The notes beneath the pieces are model-generated. The model saw only the letters and a list, made by a program, of their open reading frames with translations. It ran no database searches and was not told the origin of the DNA. A stretch of 64,000 bases of DNA from CAYYJS01 sp964472315 (GTDB lineage: Bacteria; Verrucomicrobiota; Kiritimatiellia; UBA8416): NCBI GenBank assembly GCA_964472315.1, contig CAYYJS010000004.1:1-64000 (forward strand). The letters are read 5' to 3'. Positions 17,462-25,991 of this stretch are shown here, in pieces. A program made the translations under genes and the position numbers. Position 1 is the stretch's first letter; each line of letters begins with the position of its first letter.

Positions 17462-19081
17462 ATGCGGCGAATGGGCGGGTATCCGGTTGTCGGTGTCATC
17501 GTGGCGGGCATGCTGATCCATGCGGACGGTCGGGCGGTTGCGGCGGACGAAGGCGCCGAAGCGCGCGTCCGCGCCTGGATGCCGACCACCGTGGCGGAGG
17601 GTGACGGCGTGTTCCAATACGCGGTGTCGGCGAAGACCGCGACCGGCGGCGACGTTACCGCGTACCTGTGGTTGCCGGCGGCGACGACGAAGATTCGCGG
17701 CCTGGTCATGGGCGGTGACCTCATGATGGAAGCCAACTTCATCGTCGACCCGGTCATTCGCGCGGCCTGCGCCGAGCAAGGCATCGGCATCCTTTTCTTC
17801 ATGAAGCACCTCTACGGCGGCTTCGACAAGGCTGACCAGGAGCGGCTGAGCGCGATCCTCGCCGAACTGGCGGCGCTGTCCCATCACCCCGAACTGGCAA
17901 CGGTCGCCCTGATGCCCATCGGGCACAGCGCCGCGTCGCCGACCATTGGAACGATCCTGCACGCGATGCCGGACCGCTGTTTCGCGGCGCTGACGTACAA
18001 GGGCGCGCATCCCATCCCGGTCGACAAGCCAACCGAACGCGTGCGCGGCATCCCGACGCTGCACGTGCAGGATTTCGTCGAAGAGTACAAGGACCGCCGC
18101 GAAACCGGCTCCATCGGACGACAGAACGTGCTGGCGATACGCGCCCAGGACCCCGAGCTGCTCTCCGGTATCGTCGAAGACAACGGCTCCAAACATGCGG
18201 CGTGGTGCTTCCGCCTGACGCCCCTGATCGGCGAGTTCATCCGCGCCGCGGCCGAACTGCGCATCGCGGCCGACGGGTCGACGCGCCCGGTGCCCACGCA
18301 TGCGGGGGTGCTGGTCGACGGTCGTTTCGCGGCCCCGCGCCATCCCGCCGCGGCCGCGGCCGAATACGCGGGCGACCCCAGGGAGGCCCTCTGGTATCCG
18401 TCGATAGCGATGGCGCGCATGCTGACCGACTACAACGCGGTTCAACTCGGGAAGCCGGCGCAGTATCTGGCCTTCGTCGATCCCGCGACGGGGGCGCCCC
18501 TGCCCGAGGATGCCGCCGTGCTACGCTTCGTCGAAGCGGATGTCTTCGAGGTCCAGGCGACGTTTCTACCGAAGGCGGGCAACCCGGCCCTGCCGCAGGA
18601 TCCGGTAACGCCGGCGGCGGGTCCGATTCTGTTCGCCGCGCACGGTCGCCGGCTGGTGTCGGTCGGACCGAACCGGTTTCGACTGCACGTTCACCCGACG
18701 GCCGTCCGCTGGTACCGGTTGTCCGCCTACAACATGGGGGACGCGACACACCGCTTCGAGGAGATCCTCGCCACGGTCAGCATCGCTCCGCAACGCGGGG
18801 GGACGGCCCAGAGCCTCGACTTCCCGGACATCGGCGTCGTGAAGCGCGACGCCTTCCCGCTCGCCCTGCAAGCCACGAGCAGCGCCGGACTGCCGGTGCG
18901 CTTCACCGTCGAATACGGGCCGGCCGCGATCCGCGACGGCAACCGACTGGCGCTCGCCGAGATCCCGGCGCGGGCGACCTTCCCGCTGCGGATCGCGGTC
19001 ACGGCCTACCAGTTCGGCAGCCACATCGAACCGCATGTGCAGGAAGCCGTGCCCGTACGCCGCATCCTGACGGTCGAGTAG
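17462..19081 (+). CDS. Exported alpha/beta-hydrolase-like protein of unknown function
   Basis: A 539-residue protein with an N-terminal signal (M-R-R-M-G-G-Y-P-V-V-G-V-I-V-A-G-M-L, cleavage near residue 28) and a likely alpha/beta-hydrolase core: the nucleophile elbow P-I-G-H-S-A-A-S has Ser156 in G-H-S. A His in N-G-S-K-H-A-A-W, near residue 242, could be catalytic. The C-terminal 200 residues are probably beta-rich (V-S-V-G-P-N-R-F-R-L, V-R-F-T-V-E-Y-G-P) and may be a sugar-binding or Ig-like module. GAGGAGG lies before the ATG. It sits 155 bases upstream of the YdjY-domain gene, also exported, so they may act together. Substrate unknown. Confidence 0.7.
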   Translation: MRRMGGYPVVGVIVAGMLIHADGRAVAADEGAEARVRAWMPTTVAEGDGVFQYAVSAKTATGGDVTAYLWLPAATTKIRGLVMGGDLMMEANFIVDPVIRAACAEQGIGILFFMKHLYGGFDKADQERLSAILAELAALSHHPELATVALMPIGHSAASPTIGTILHAMPDRCFAALTYKGAHPIPVDKPTERVRGIPTLHVQDFVEEYKDRRETGSIGRQNVLAIRAQDPELLSGIVEDNGSKHAAWCFRLTPLIGEFIRAAAELRIAADGSTRPVPTHAGVLVDGRFAAPRHPAAAAAEYAGDPREALWYPSIAMARMLTDYNAVQLGKPAQYLAFVDPATGAPLPEDAAVLRFVEADVFEVQATFLPKAGNPALPQDPVTPAAGPILFAAHGRRLVSVGPNRFRLHVHPTAVRWYRLSAYNMGDATHRFEEILATVSIAPQRGGTAQSLDFPDIGVVKRDAFPLALQATSSAGLPVRFTVEYGPAAIRDGNRLALAEIPARATFPLRIAVTAYQFGSHIEPHVQEAVPVRRILTVE

Positions 19082-19236
19082 ATCGATCATCCGCGCCTCC
19101 ACGGAACGGATTCCATTGACCAGACCGGCTCGTTTCCCGGGCGGGCATCCGGCGGATGCAGTGGACAGGCCATCCGATGCCGGGTATGGTTCAGGGCAGT
19201 CACACATCGAATCGGACAATCGAGGGGAGGCTGGAA

Positions 19237-20625
19237 GTGGAGATCCGAGCACGCATCGTCGCAAGTGGGAGCGTTCTGTTGTTGGCAGCCGCGTTGTGCC
19301 GCGGTACGGAAACGGATGCGTCGGCGCTGTGCCGCGCCACGAACCGGCAGGTGACGGCCGCGTGGCACGCGGCGCGTGCGGAGACACTGAAGGGCCGGGA
19401 TGACATTCTGCTGGCGCCCGGCCTCGTCGCCGACCGCACGGCCAGGCGGATCGAGCTGCGCGCGGAGGCGACCGGTCTCAGCGCCCGCGACCCGATCGAG
19501 TTCTTCCTCGTCGGCGAAGACAGCGGACACGACTACGAAGCCGTCGCCGTGGCGTTGGCTCGCCCGAAGGATATCCACGACGCGCTGTTGTTCATCGGCA
19601 TGCGGCCGGGACGCGCGACCGACCCGCGCGCGATGCGTTTCTGGCCGCGTGGCGAACGCGTCGCGCTCACGCTGGACGGGATACGGGTGGAAACGCTGGT
19701 GTACAACACGCGGGAGAAGGCGCCGCTCCGGGCGGTCGGCCTCGTCTTCATCGGGTCGACGTGGGTGGTTGAAGACGGCATGGACGAAAGGCGCCTCGCG
19801 GCCGACCGACGCGATCCCTTCTCGATCGCCGCCAACTACAACGAACCCGCGTCGCTGCTCGACGTGCCCTGGCAGGCGCCGCAGGCCGCCGTCTATGAAC
19901 GCCAGGTTCTCAACCCCGAACGCCTGTTTCCCGACGGCAAGTTGCTGACGGTGGTCATCGAGCCGGAGTACAAGGACGGTCGGCCGCGGGTGTGCGAGCT
20001 GGCGATCGAGGTGGCCGTCGCGCCCGATGCCGACGCCGAGGCGGGCCTTGACGCGGTCCGATTCGGCATCCGCGCGGGGACCGAACCCGCGTTGAACGGA
20101 ACGTTCGCGCTGGACCGGGCGGTTGCGGCGTTCGGCAAACTCGTCGCGGACGGACGCGACCCGTTCGTATCCCTGAGCTTCGCGGACGGGATGCGGCTGG
20201 CGCTGGTTCACAAGGCGTGCGGGCTGCTGCAAACCATCGATACCGAACAGGGCATCCGCATCGACGCGCCGCCCGAAGGCCAACTCTACTATAAGGCCAT
20301 GGTGCCGCCAGCCGCCTTCCGCGACCGCGCCCAGCGCTCGGCCCAGCCGTGGGAACTGCACATGACCCGCAAGGAAGGCGCGTTGGTCGCATCGCTGGTC
20401 AAGATCGCCGAACATTGGGACGACGGCGCCGATAAGCCGCGCCTGGAGACGAACGACTATGCGGTCGCGTCCCCCGCCGAGCTGTGCACGGCGTTGGAAC
20501 GGCTGGGCCCCGGGCTGCCGGTTATACTGGTCTACGCGCCCGGCGACGCGACCTACGGCGACATGATGGCCTATCTCCGTCCCGCGATGAAGACACACCC
20601 GGTCGTACACGTGTTCATCGAGTAG
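19237..20625 (+). CDS. Secreted YdjY-domain protein with possible ExbD-like C-terminus
   Basis: A 462-residue protein with a signal peptide (V-A-S-G-S-V-L-L-L-A-A-A-L-C). Residues 55-210 match the YdjY domain: L-A-P-G-L-V-A-D, the D-P-I-E-F-F-L-V-G and Y-E-A-V-A-V-A-L-A-R-P-K-D-I-H-D-A-L-L-F-I-G stretches, later N-Y-N-E-P-A-S-L-L-D-V-P. YdjY domains have no proven function. The final 40 residues (L-P-V-I-L-V-Y-A-P-G-D-A-T-Y-G-D-M-M) resemble the periplasmic ExbD/TolR fold. The start is a GTG with GGGGAGG 6 bases upstream; an upstream ATG would add 27 residues with no ribosome site. It probably works in the periplasm. Confidence 0.75.
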   Translation: MEIRARIVASGSVLLLAAALCRGTETDASALCRATNRQVTAAWHAARAETLKGRDDILLAPGLVADRTARRIELRAEATGLSARDPIEFFLVGEDSGHDYEAVAVALARPKDIHDALLFIGMRPGRATDPRAMRFWPRGERVALTLDGIRVETLVYNTREKAPLRAVGLVFIGSTWVVEDGMDERRLAADRRDPFSIAANYNEPASLLDVPWQAPQAAVYERQVLNPERLFPDGKLLTVVIEPEYKDGRPRVCELAIEVAVAPDADAEAGLDAVRFGIRAGTEPALNGTFALDRAVAAFGKLVADGRDPFVSLSFADGMRLALVHKACGLLQTIDTEQGIRIDAPPEGQLYYKAMVPPAAFRDRAQRSAQPWELHMTRKEGALVASLVKIAEHWDDGADKPRLETNDYAVASPAELCTALERLGPGLPVILVYAPGDATYGDMMAYLRPAMKTHPVVHVFIE

Positions 20626-20647
20626 TTACGGACGCGCCAGCGTACGC

Positions 20648-20677
20648 TTGCCTGTGTGCGTGTTCCGCGGCTATGCT
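20648..20677 (+). promoter_or_regulatory. Candidate sigma-70 promoter for mutL
   Basis: TTGCCT (-35) and TATGCT (-10) separated by 18 bases. The -10 ends 6 bases before the mutL ATG, so transcription would begin about at the ATG itself. No ribosome site lies between them. Confidence 0.4.
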
Positions 20678-20683
20678 CTCCTC

Positions 20684-22552
20684 ATGAGCGCCGCACGCAT
20701 CCGAGTTCTGCCGGTCCAGGTGGCGAACAAGATCGCCGCGGGCGAAGTCGTCGACCGACCCGCCTCCGTGGTCAAGGAACTCGTGGAAAACGCGTTCGAT
20801 GCGGGTGGCACCCGGATCGACGTCTCGATAACGTCGGGCGGCCGCAAGCTGATCGCCGTGCGGGATGACGGACACGGCATGAACCGTGACGATGCGTTGC
20901 TGTCCGTCGAGCGGCATGCCACCAGCAAGATCCGCGATGTCGACGACATCGAGCACATTGCCACACTGGGGTTTCGCGGCGAAGCGCTCGCGGCCATCGC
21001 CAGTGTCTCGCGGTTCCGGCTCGAGACGTGCGCGCGCGGCGACATGGTCGGCACGGAAATCCACATCGCCGGCGGCGTCCTGCAGGAGGTGCGCGACCTG
21101 GGATGTCCATCCGGCACGGTCATCGAGGTGCGCGACCTGTTCTTCAACGTTCCGGCCCGTCGCAAGTTCCTGCGCAGTTACCAGACCGAGCTTTTCCACG
21201 TCCGCGACACCTTCATCGTCCAGGCGCTGGCCCATCCGGATGTGGGCATGAGCCTGACCGTCGATGGGCGCGAGACCTATCGGCTGCCGGGTCATGGCGA
21301 ACTGACCGACCGCCTGCGCGAGCTTTTCGGACCGGACCTGCCGCGACATCTGCGTCCGGTCAACCATGCGACGACCGAGGTCGCGGTGACCGGGTTCGTA
21401 AGCGCTCCCTCCGTGACGCGTGCCGACCATAATGAACAGTATGTGTTCGTCAATACCCGTCCGGTCGCGGCCGCACAGCTCGGGTATGCCATTCGGGAGG
21501 GTTTCGAGGGTGCCCTGGCCAAGGGACGCCACCCGTCGATATTTCTGTTCCTGGAGATGGATGCCGGGCTCGTGGACGTCAACGTGCATCCCACCAAGAA
21601 GGAAGTCCGGTTCCGGCACCCGTCAGAGGTGCGCGATGCCGTCATCGCCGCCATCCGTCGCGCGCTTGCCACCGGACAGGCGGGCGCCGCCGGGGCGACC
21701 GTGGACGCGACGCGGGAGGAGGGACTTCCGCCGTGGATGACGCAGGCCCCGGGCCGCGTCGAACAGTCCGTACCGGGCGAGGTGCCGTTGCGGATCGAAG
21801 ATTTGCCGCCCACGAGGGCGTTCAAGTACCCCCGCATGCCGACGGCCGAGGCCACGCCCCCGACGGTGCACGCGCCCGGCGAGTCGCCGGATCCGACGAC
21901 CCCGCAGGGCGTCGCGCCGGCCGGCGCCGCCGACGGCGGGACGGAAGCCCGTCCGGCGGATGCGGCGGGCACGCCCTGGCAGTGGTGCCGCGTGGTCGGT
22001 CAGATCCGCAACCGATACGTCGTCCTCGAAACGGAGGATGGCATGGTCATGATGGACCCACGCGCCGCCCATGAGCGGGTGCTTTTCGAGCGGCTCACCG
22101 CCGCCGTGGCGCGCGGCGCCGTGGAGACGCAGACGCTGCTGATTCCCGAAACCATCGGGCTGACGCAACGCGATGCCGGCCGGTTGAGACGTCACTTGGA
22201 GACGCTGAAGACGATGGGGATCGGGGTTTCCGACTTCGGCGGGGACAGCTTCGTGCTGGATGAACTGCCCGCCTGTCTGGCGGATACGCCCGGCGCCGAA
22301 CTGTTGTCGGACCTGTCACGTGCGCTGGAGGAAAGCGGTGGGCGAGGGACGCGACAGTGGATCGCCGATCTGTTGGCGCAGGCGGCCTGCCAGGCGGCCG
22401 TACGGCACCGCCAAGTCTTGTCGCAGGAGGAGATCGAACGGCTGGTCATCGACCTTGCCACATGCGAGATGCCGTACACGTCCCCGCGGGGACGCCCCAC
22501 GGTCATCCTCACCTCCATCACCGAACTCAACCGGAAGTTCGGACGAAGTTAG
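20684..22552 (+). CDS. mutL: DNA mismatch repair protein MutL
   Basis: A 622-residue GHKL ATPase that couples MutS to strand removal. The N-terminal ATPase has E32-N36 (K-E-L-V-E-N), D-D-G-H-G-M, R-H-A-T-S-K-I and G-F-R-G-E-A-L. A 150-residue Pro/Ala linker precedes the C-terminal dimerisation domain. Residues that make MutL an endonuclease are changed: the DQHAxxE motif reads D-P-R-A-A-H-E (458-464) and CPHGRP reads S-P-R-G-R-P (600-605), so several zinc ligands are missing, while the terminal F-G-R-S is kept. The ATG at 20684 lacks a ribosome site; a promoter sits directly upstream. Stop is 9 bases from the convergent toroid gene. Confidence 0.96.
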   Translation: MSAARIRVLPVQVANKIAAGEVVDRPASVVKELVENAFDAGGTRIDVSITSGGRKLIAVRDDGHGMNRDDALLSVERHATSKIRDVDDIEHIATLGFRGEALAAIASVSRFRLETCARGDMVGTEIHIAGGVLQEVRDLGCPSGTVIEVRDLFFNVPARRKFLRSYQTELFHVRDTFIVQALAHPDVGMSLTVDGRETYRLPGHGELTDRLRELFGPDLPRHLRPVNHATTEVAVTGFVSAPSVTRADHNEQYVFVNTRPVAAAQLGYAIREGFEGALAKGRHPSIFLFLEMDAGLVDVNVHPTKKEVRFRHPSEVRDAVIAAIRRALATGQAGAAGATVDATREEGLPPWMTQAPGRVEQSVPGEVPLRIEDLPPTRAFKYPRMPTAEATPPTVHAPGESPDPTTPQGVAPAGAADGGTEARPADAAGTPWQWCRVVGQIRNRYVVLETEDGMVMMDPRAAHERVLFERLTAAVARGAVETQTLLIPETIGLTQRDAGRLRRHLETLKTMGIGVSDFGGDSFVLDELPACLADTPGAELLSDLSRALEESGGRGTRQWIADLLAQAACQAAVRHRQVLSQEEIERLVIDLATCEMPYTSPRGRPTVILTSITELNRKFGRS

Positions 22553-22561
22553 CGAGGGCGG

Positions 22562-24205
22562 TCACACGTTGCCGGGGACGAGGCCGATGGATCGGTCGAC
22601 GATGTTGATGTCGATATCGTCATCATCCTTGTCGATCGCTTCATCCTTGACCTCGTCCGGCGTCTGGAACGTCGGCAGGTAGCGGTAATACACTTCCAGC
22701 ATTAACGTGCAGAGGACCGTGGAGAACGTCGGGTTGTTCGCTGCCCCGTGCATGTTCGCGCCCGGCGGCGGCATCCAAGAGCCGATTTCCTGCGGCTTGC
22801 CTTCGTGATCGACATAGCCGCTCGCCTCCTTGCCGACAACGTCCTGATGCTGCATCAGTGTCGGAGAGAACTGCTTGTTCCATGCCGTCCACGTGGGGCC
22901 GCCGGACTGGAACTTGGCCTGCGTCAGGTAGTACCAGTAGTAGATCGGATCGCCCTGATGGGTGCCGTCGATCTTCTCCTTTTCCCAAGAGAAGACGGCT
23001 TGCTCGAGAAAAGCCAGGGCATCCTTGGTCTCCCGATCGGCGGCGCGCCCCAGAAACTGCAGACAGAGCACGCCGGCGCCCGAGAGGCCGCTCCGGGCGG
23101 CGCTCGCATAGCCAAACCCGCCATAACCGTCCGCGCCGCTATAGTTCTTCTTTACGCCAGCAACGGACTTCTTCATGGCCTCTTCGAGTCCTTCCACCTC
23201 GACGTAGGCCATCTTGGCGGCCTTGAGGGACTGGACGCACCAGGCGATGTACGACAAATCGTTGCGATCTTCGGTCGGGCCCTTCAGATTGTAGTTGAAG
23301 CCGCCATGCATATTCTGGCCGGCCACGACGATCTTGATCGCCTTCTCGGCCGCTTCCAGAAGCTGCGGCACCTTCGTCAAGCCATAGGCCTCGCAGAGCG
23401 CGTAAGCGACGATCGGCTGGGTGTAGTCATGGTCGTCGGCGCCCTTGAAGTGGCCGTCGGCATTCTGGGACTCCACCAGGAAATAGATGGCTTTCTCGAC
23501 CGTATAGCCGAATTCCGGCGACGCGGGCGTATCCCCGTGCGCCAGATAGGCCAGCAGGGCCAGCGCGGTCATGGAGGGCTTGTCTTTCGCCCACGAGCCA
23601 TCCGGCGCCTGCGTCTTCTTGAGCCATCGCAGCGCGCGCAACACGGCGCCTTCCGTGCCGCTGCCGCCATACCGTTCCATCGCTTGTCCGCGCGCGCCCG
23701 GCGAGCGACTGCCGTAAATGCCCTTCATGATGACGGGGCTCTTGACGATGGCCACGGAATCGAACTCCGCGGGCTGAGGGCTGTACTCGACGGGCGGCTG
23801 AGCCACCTGACTCGGCGGCAACGTCGGATCCGGCGTGAAATCGACATCCACGGGATCCGGCGGATCCGGCGGCTCGACGATCGGTTCCTCGATGTCCTCC
23901 AATTCTTCGGGAGCTTCCGGTTCGAGAATCTCGACTTGCACCGTCCGATCCGGTTCGGGCGTCATGGCGGCGAACAGGGCCACCACGCCGAGCAGGAGCA
24001 CCGGAACGACCACGGCGCTGATCGGCGCGGCCAGTCGAATCATCTGGAGCCTGGCGAACTTGTAGTCGCCGGTCTCCTTGGGCATCTTGAGCCCGGCGAA
24101 CACTTTGGTCCACTTCTCGCGGAACGTGAGCTCCTCGAAAAGCTCCAATAAGTCATGATGGGGGATTTCCTCCACCTCCGAGACCTGATTCAGTTCTTCC
24201 TGCAT
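22562..24205 (-). CDS. TonB-like anchored protein with squalene-cyclase/prenyltransferase-type alpha/alpha toroid
   Basis: A 547-residue protein with a cytoplasmic N-terminus, one membrane helix (residues 57-80), an acidic Pro/Glu-rich periplasmic stretch (84-145, E-P-P-D-P-P-D-P) and then a domain of about 330 residues with prenyltransferase/squalene-cyclase repeats: A-L-R-W-L-K-K-T-Q-A-P-D-G-S-W (191-205), A-I-Y-F-L-V-E-S-Q-N-A-D-G-H-F (239-253), A-G-Q-N-M-H-G-G-F (295-303). The terpene-cyclase DxDD acid motif is not evident, so a structural role is more likely. Topology and position imitate TonB in an ExbB-ExbD operon, but no TonB C-terminal domain exists. GAGGAGAA precedes the ATG. Last gene of the operon. 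Function unknown. Confidence 0.8.
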   Translation of the reverse strand: MQEELNQVSEVEEIPHHDLLELFEELTFREKWTKVFAGLKMPKETGDYKFARLQMIRLAAPISAVVVPVLLLGVVALFAAMTPEPDRTVQVEILEPEAPEELEDIEEPIVEPPDPPDPVDVDFTPDPTLPPSQVAQPPVEYSPQPAEFDSVAIVKSPVIMKGIYGSRSPGARGQAMERYGGSGTEGAVLRALRWLKKTQAPDGSWAKDKPSMTALALLAYLAHGDTPASPEFGYTVEKAIYFLVESQNADGHFKGADDHDYTQPIVAYALCEAYGLTKVPQLLEAAEKAIKIVVAGQNMHGGFNYNLKGPTEDRNDLSYIAWCVQSLKAAKMAYVEVEGLEEAMKKSVAGVKKNYSGADGYGGFGYASAARSGLSGAGVLCLQFLGRAADRETKDALAFLEQAVFSWEKEKIDGTHQGDPIYYWYYLTQAKFQSGGPTWTAWNKQFSPTLMQHQDVVGKEASGYVDHEGKPQEIGSWMPPPGANMHGAANNPTFSTVLCTLMLEVYYRYLPTFQTPDEVKDEAIDKDDDDIDINIVDRSIGLVPGNV

Positions 24206-24285
24206 GGCGAATTCTCCTCTGGAACCTGCAATCGCTGTCTATCCGCACGATAAACGCCGACTCCGACCGGTTTCTTAGCGCGGGC

Positions 24286-24708
24286 CTACATGCTGAAGAC
24301 CGAGAGATTCGTCAGCCGTTCCCGTGCGCAGATGTTCAGCAGACGGATCAGGTGGGAATGGGGCGAATCGCCGGTACATTTGATGATGACGGTCGTCTTG
24401 CGGCTGAACGAGGCCATGCGGGTCAGATGCTTGTCGATGGCCGCGATTCCGGCGGCGCCGCGATAGGTGCGCCCGTTGAGCACGTAGCCCTTGGCCTCGA
24501 TCATGATCGTCAGCAGGTCGTCGACCTGTTGCTCCGGCGTCGTATTCGGGTCCGGCGCCGGCCGGGAGATATCGAGATGGGACAGGATGTCTTCCTGCTT
24601 CAGGGTGACGATGAAGAAGATCAGCAACTGGAAGACGACGTCGATCATCGGCGTCATCTCGAGCTTGGCGGCCTCGCCTTTGTTTCTGTTTCTGGTGCGT
24701 TTTGCCAT
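24286..24708 (-). CDS. exbD: Biopolymer transport protein ExbD (copy 2)
   Basis: A 140-residue inner-membrane protein with one helix (residues 19-39) beginning L-E-M-T-P-M-I-D-V-V-F-Q-L-L-I-F-F-I-V-T, the ExbD/TolR signature with the proton-relay Asp in M-I-D. The periplasmic domain is about 95 residues and ends S-V-F-S-M. It would use the proton gradient through ExbB to energise the toroid protein. The ATG has GGGGAG upstream and follows the first exbD by 17 bases. Sequence differs clearly from copy 1, so this is a heteromeric or sub-functionalised pair rather than a recent duplication. Confidence 0.92.
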   Translation of the reverse strand: MAKRTRNRNKGEAAKLEMTPMIDVVFQLLIFFIVTLKQEDILSHLDISRPAPDPNTTPEQQVDDLLTIMIEAKGYVLNGRTYRGAAGIAAIDKHLTRMASFSRKTTVIIKCTGDSPHSHLIRLLNICARERLTNLSVFSM

Positions 24709-24725
24709 GGCTTGCTCCCCATGCC

Positions 24726-25148
24726 CTAATCGTTGGCAAACTCCTTGATGGCCGCGAAATCGATCCGCCAGAGTCCGACACTCGTGCAGACATCCATGAC
24801 CTTGCGAACGTCCGCGTGCCGCGTCTTCTTGTCCGCCCGGATCAGGATGGGAAACGTACCGTAGCGGTTGAATCGGTTCTGGATGATCTTCTGCAGCGTG
24901 GCGTGGGTCAACTGGCAGTTGTTGATGGAGATCCACCCGCGGCGGTCGATTTCCAAGGTCAACGTGAGCGGGTGCGAGTCCTTGATGATCGGACCGGACC
25001 GGGCTTCCTCCAACTCGATATCCGGGTTGGCGGTCTCCTCCATCTTGATCGTCACGATGAAGAAGATGATAAGCTGGAACACGACGTCGATCATCGGCGT
25101 CATGTCCATGTCGCTATCCGCGCCGCGATTTCGTTTGCGTTTCCCCAT
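24726..25148 (-). CDS. exbD: Biopolymer transport protein ExbD (copy 1)
   Basis: A 140-residue ExbD/TolR protein: M-D-M-T-P-M-I-D-V-V-F-Q-L-I-I-F-F-I-V-T at residues 14-33 gives the membrane helix with the conserved Asp. The periplasmic half (F-P-I-L-I-R-A-D-K-K-T-R-H-A-D-V near residue 105) is closer to canonical ExbD than copy 2. It lies 33 bases downstream of the ExbB gene. GAGG lies 9 bases before the ATG. Confidence 0.93.
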   Translation of the reverse strand: MGKRKRNRGADSDMDMTPMIDVVFQLIIFFIVTIKMEETANPDIELEEARSGPIIKDSHPLTLTLEIDRRGWISINNCQLTHATLQKIIQNRFNRYGTFPILIRADKKTRHADVRKVMDVCTSVGLWRIDFAAIKEFAND

Positions 25149-25181
25149 GGCCGTTGCCTCGACTGCCGGGTGCGACTCCAG

Positions 25182-25964
25182 TTACTCCTGCACGACTTCC
25201 ACGTTGCGCAGGTCCTTGATCATTTCCATCGTCAGCGCTTCCATGCGCAGGATGATCTTGTTCGCGGAGTTGCGGAAGACATAGTAGAACGCCACACATG
25301 GCACGGCGATGACCAGGCCGCCCGCGGTCGTGTACAGCGCCTGCGCGATGTTCATGGCCAGCAACCCGACATCCGGCGCGCCACCGGCCAGGTTGGCGAA
25401 GGCGGCGATCATGCCCTGCACGGTACCGAGCAGTCCAAGCATCGGCGCCAGGTTTCCGCACACGGACAGCCATGTCAGCTTCTGCATGATCTTCTCGGTC
25501 TCGAGATCGGCGGCCGTAGCGATGGATTCCTCGATGACGTCGAACCCCTCCTCGACATGACCGAAGCCGGCGCTCAGGACGTTGGCCAGCGGTCCCGGCT
25601 CGTTATCGCAGCATTGCAGCGCCTTCACGACATCGCCCTCGGTCATGGCCTCGGTGACCGTGTTGATGAGGGCATCGGGCATGATCCGGATCGGACGGAC
25701 GGTGATCGCGTTGTCGACCGCGAAGTATACGGCGGCGCCACCCACGCCGAAGAGCGCCAGCCACAGGATCACACCCAGGGGACCCGAACCGAATACCACG
25801 GCCCAGAATCCGCCGGAGCCCTTGCTGGCGGCGGGCTTCGCCGCGGTCGTATCGGCGGCGACCAGCGAACCGTCCGAGGGTGCGGCATCTTGCGCGCGGG
25901 CCGTATAGCCGGAAGCACCCAACATGAGACCCGTGGCGGCGAGCAGGACCAGACATTTCTTCAT
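25182..25964 (-). CDS. exbB: MotA/TolQ/ExbB proton-channel family protein
   Basis: A 260-residue inner-membrane protein. An N-terminal signal-like segment (K-K-C-L-V-L-L-A-A-T-G-L-M-L-G-A) and a short Ala-rich linker precede three helices. The family motif L-A-P-M-L-G-L-L-G-T-V-Q-G-M-I-A-A-F lies in the second helix (about 168-185), and Y-T-T-A-G-G-L-V-I-A-V-P in the third. It forms the proton channel with the two ExbD proteins. An extra N-terminal signal is common in PVC-type ExbB. The ATG is preferred to the TTG one codon upstream; AAGGGGAT is the ribosome site. Confidence 0.93.
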   Translation of the reverse strand: MKKCLVLLAATGLMLGASGYTARAQDAAPSDGSLVAADTTAAKPAASKGSGGFWAVVFGSGPLGVILWLALFGVGGAAVYFAVDNAITVRPIRIMPDALINTVTEAMTEGDVVKALQCCDNEPGPLANVLSAGFGHVEEGFDVIEESIATAADLETEKIMQKLTWLSVCGNLAPMLGLLGTVQGMIAAFANLAGGAPDVGLLAMNIAQALYTTAGGLVIAVPCVAFYYVFRNSANKIILRMEALTMEMIKDLRNVEVVQE

Positions 25965-25991
25965 CAAAGATATCCCCTTTCTTAGGTTCCG

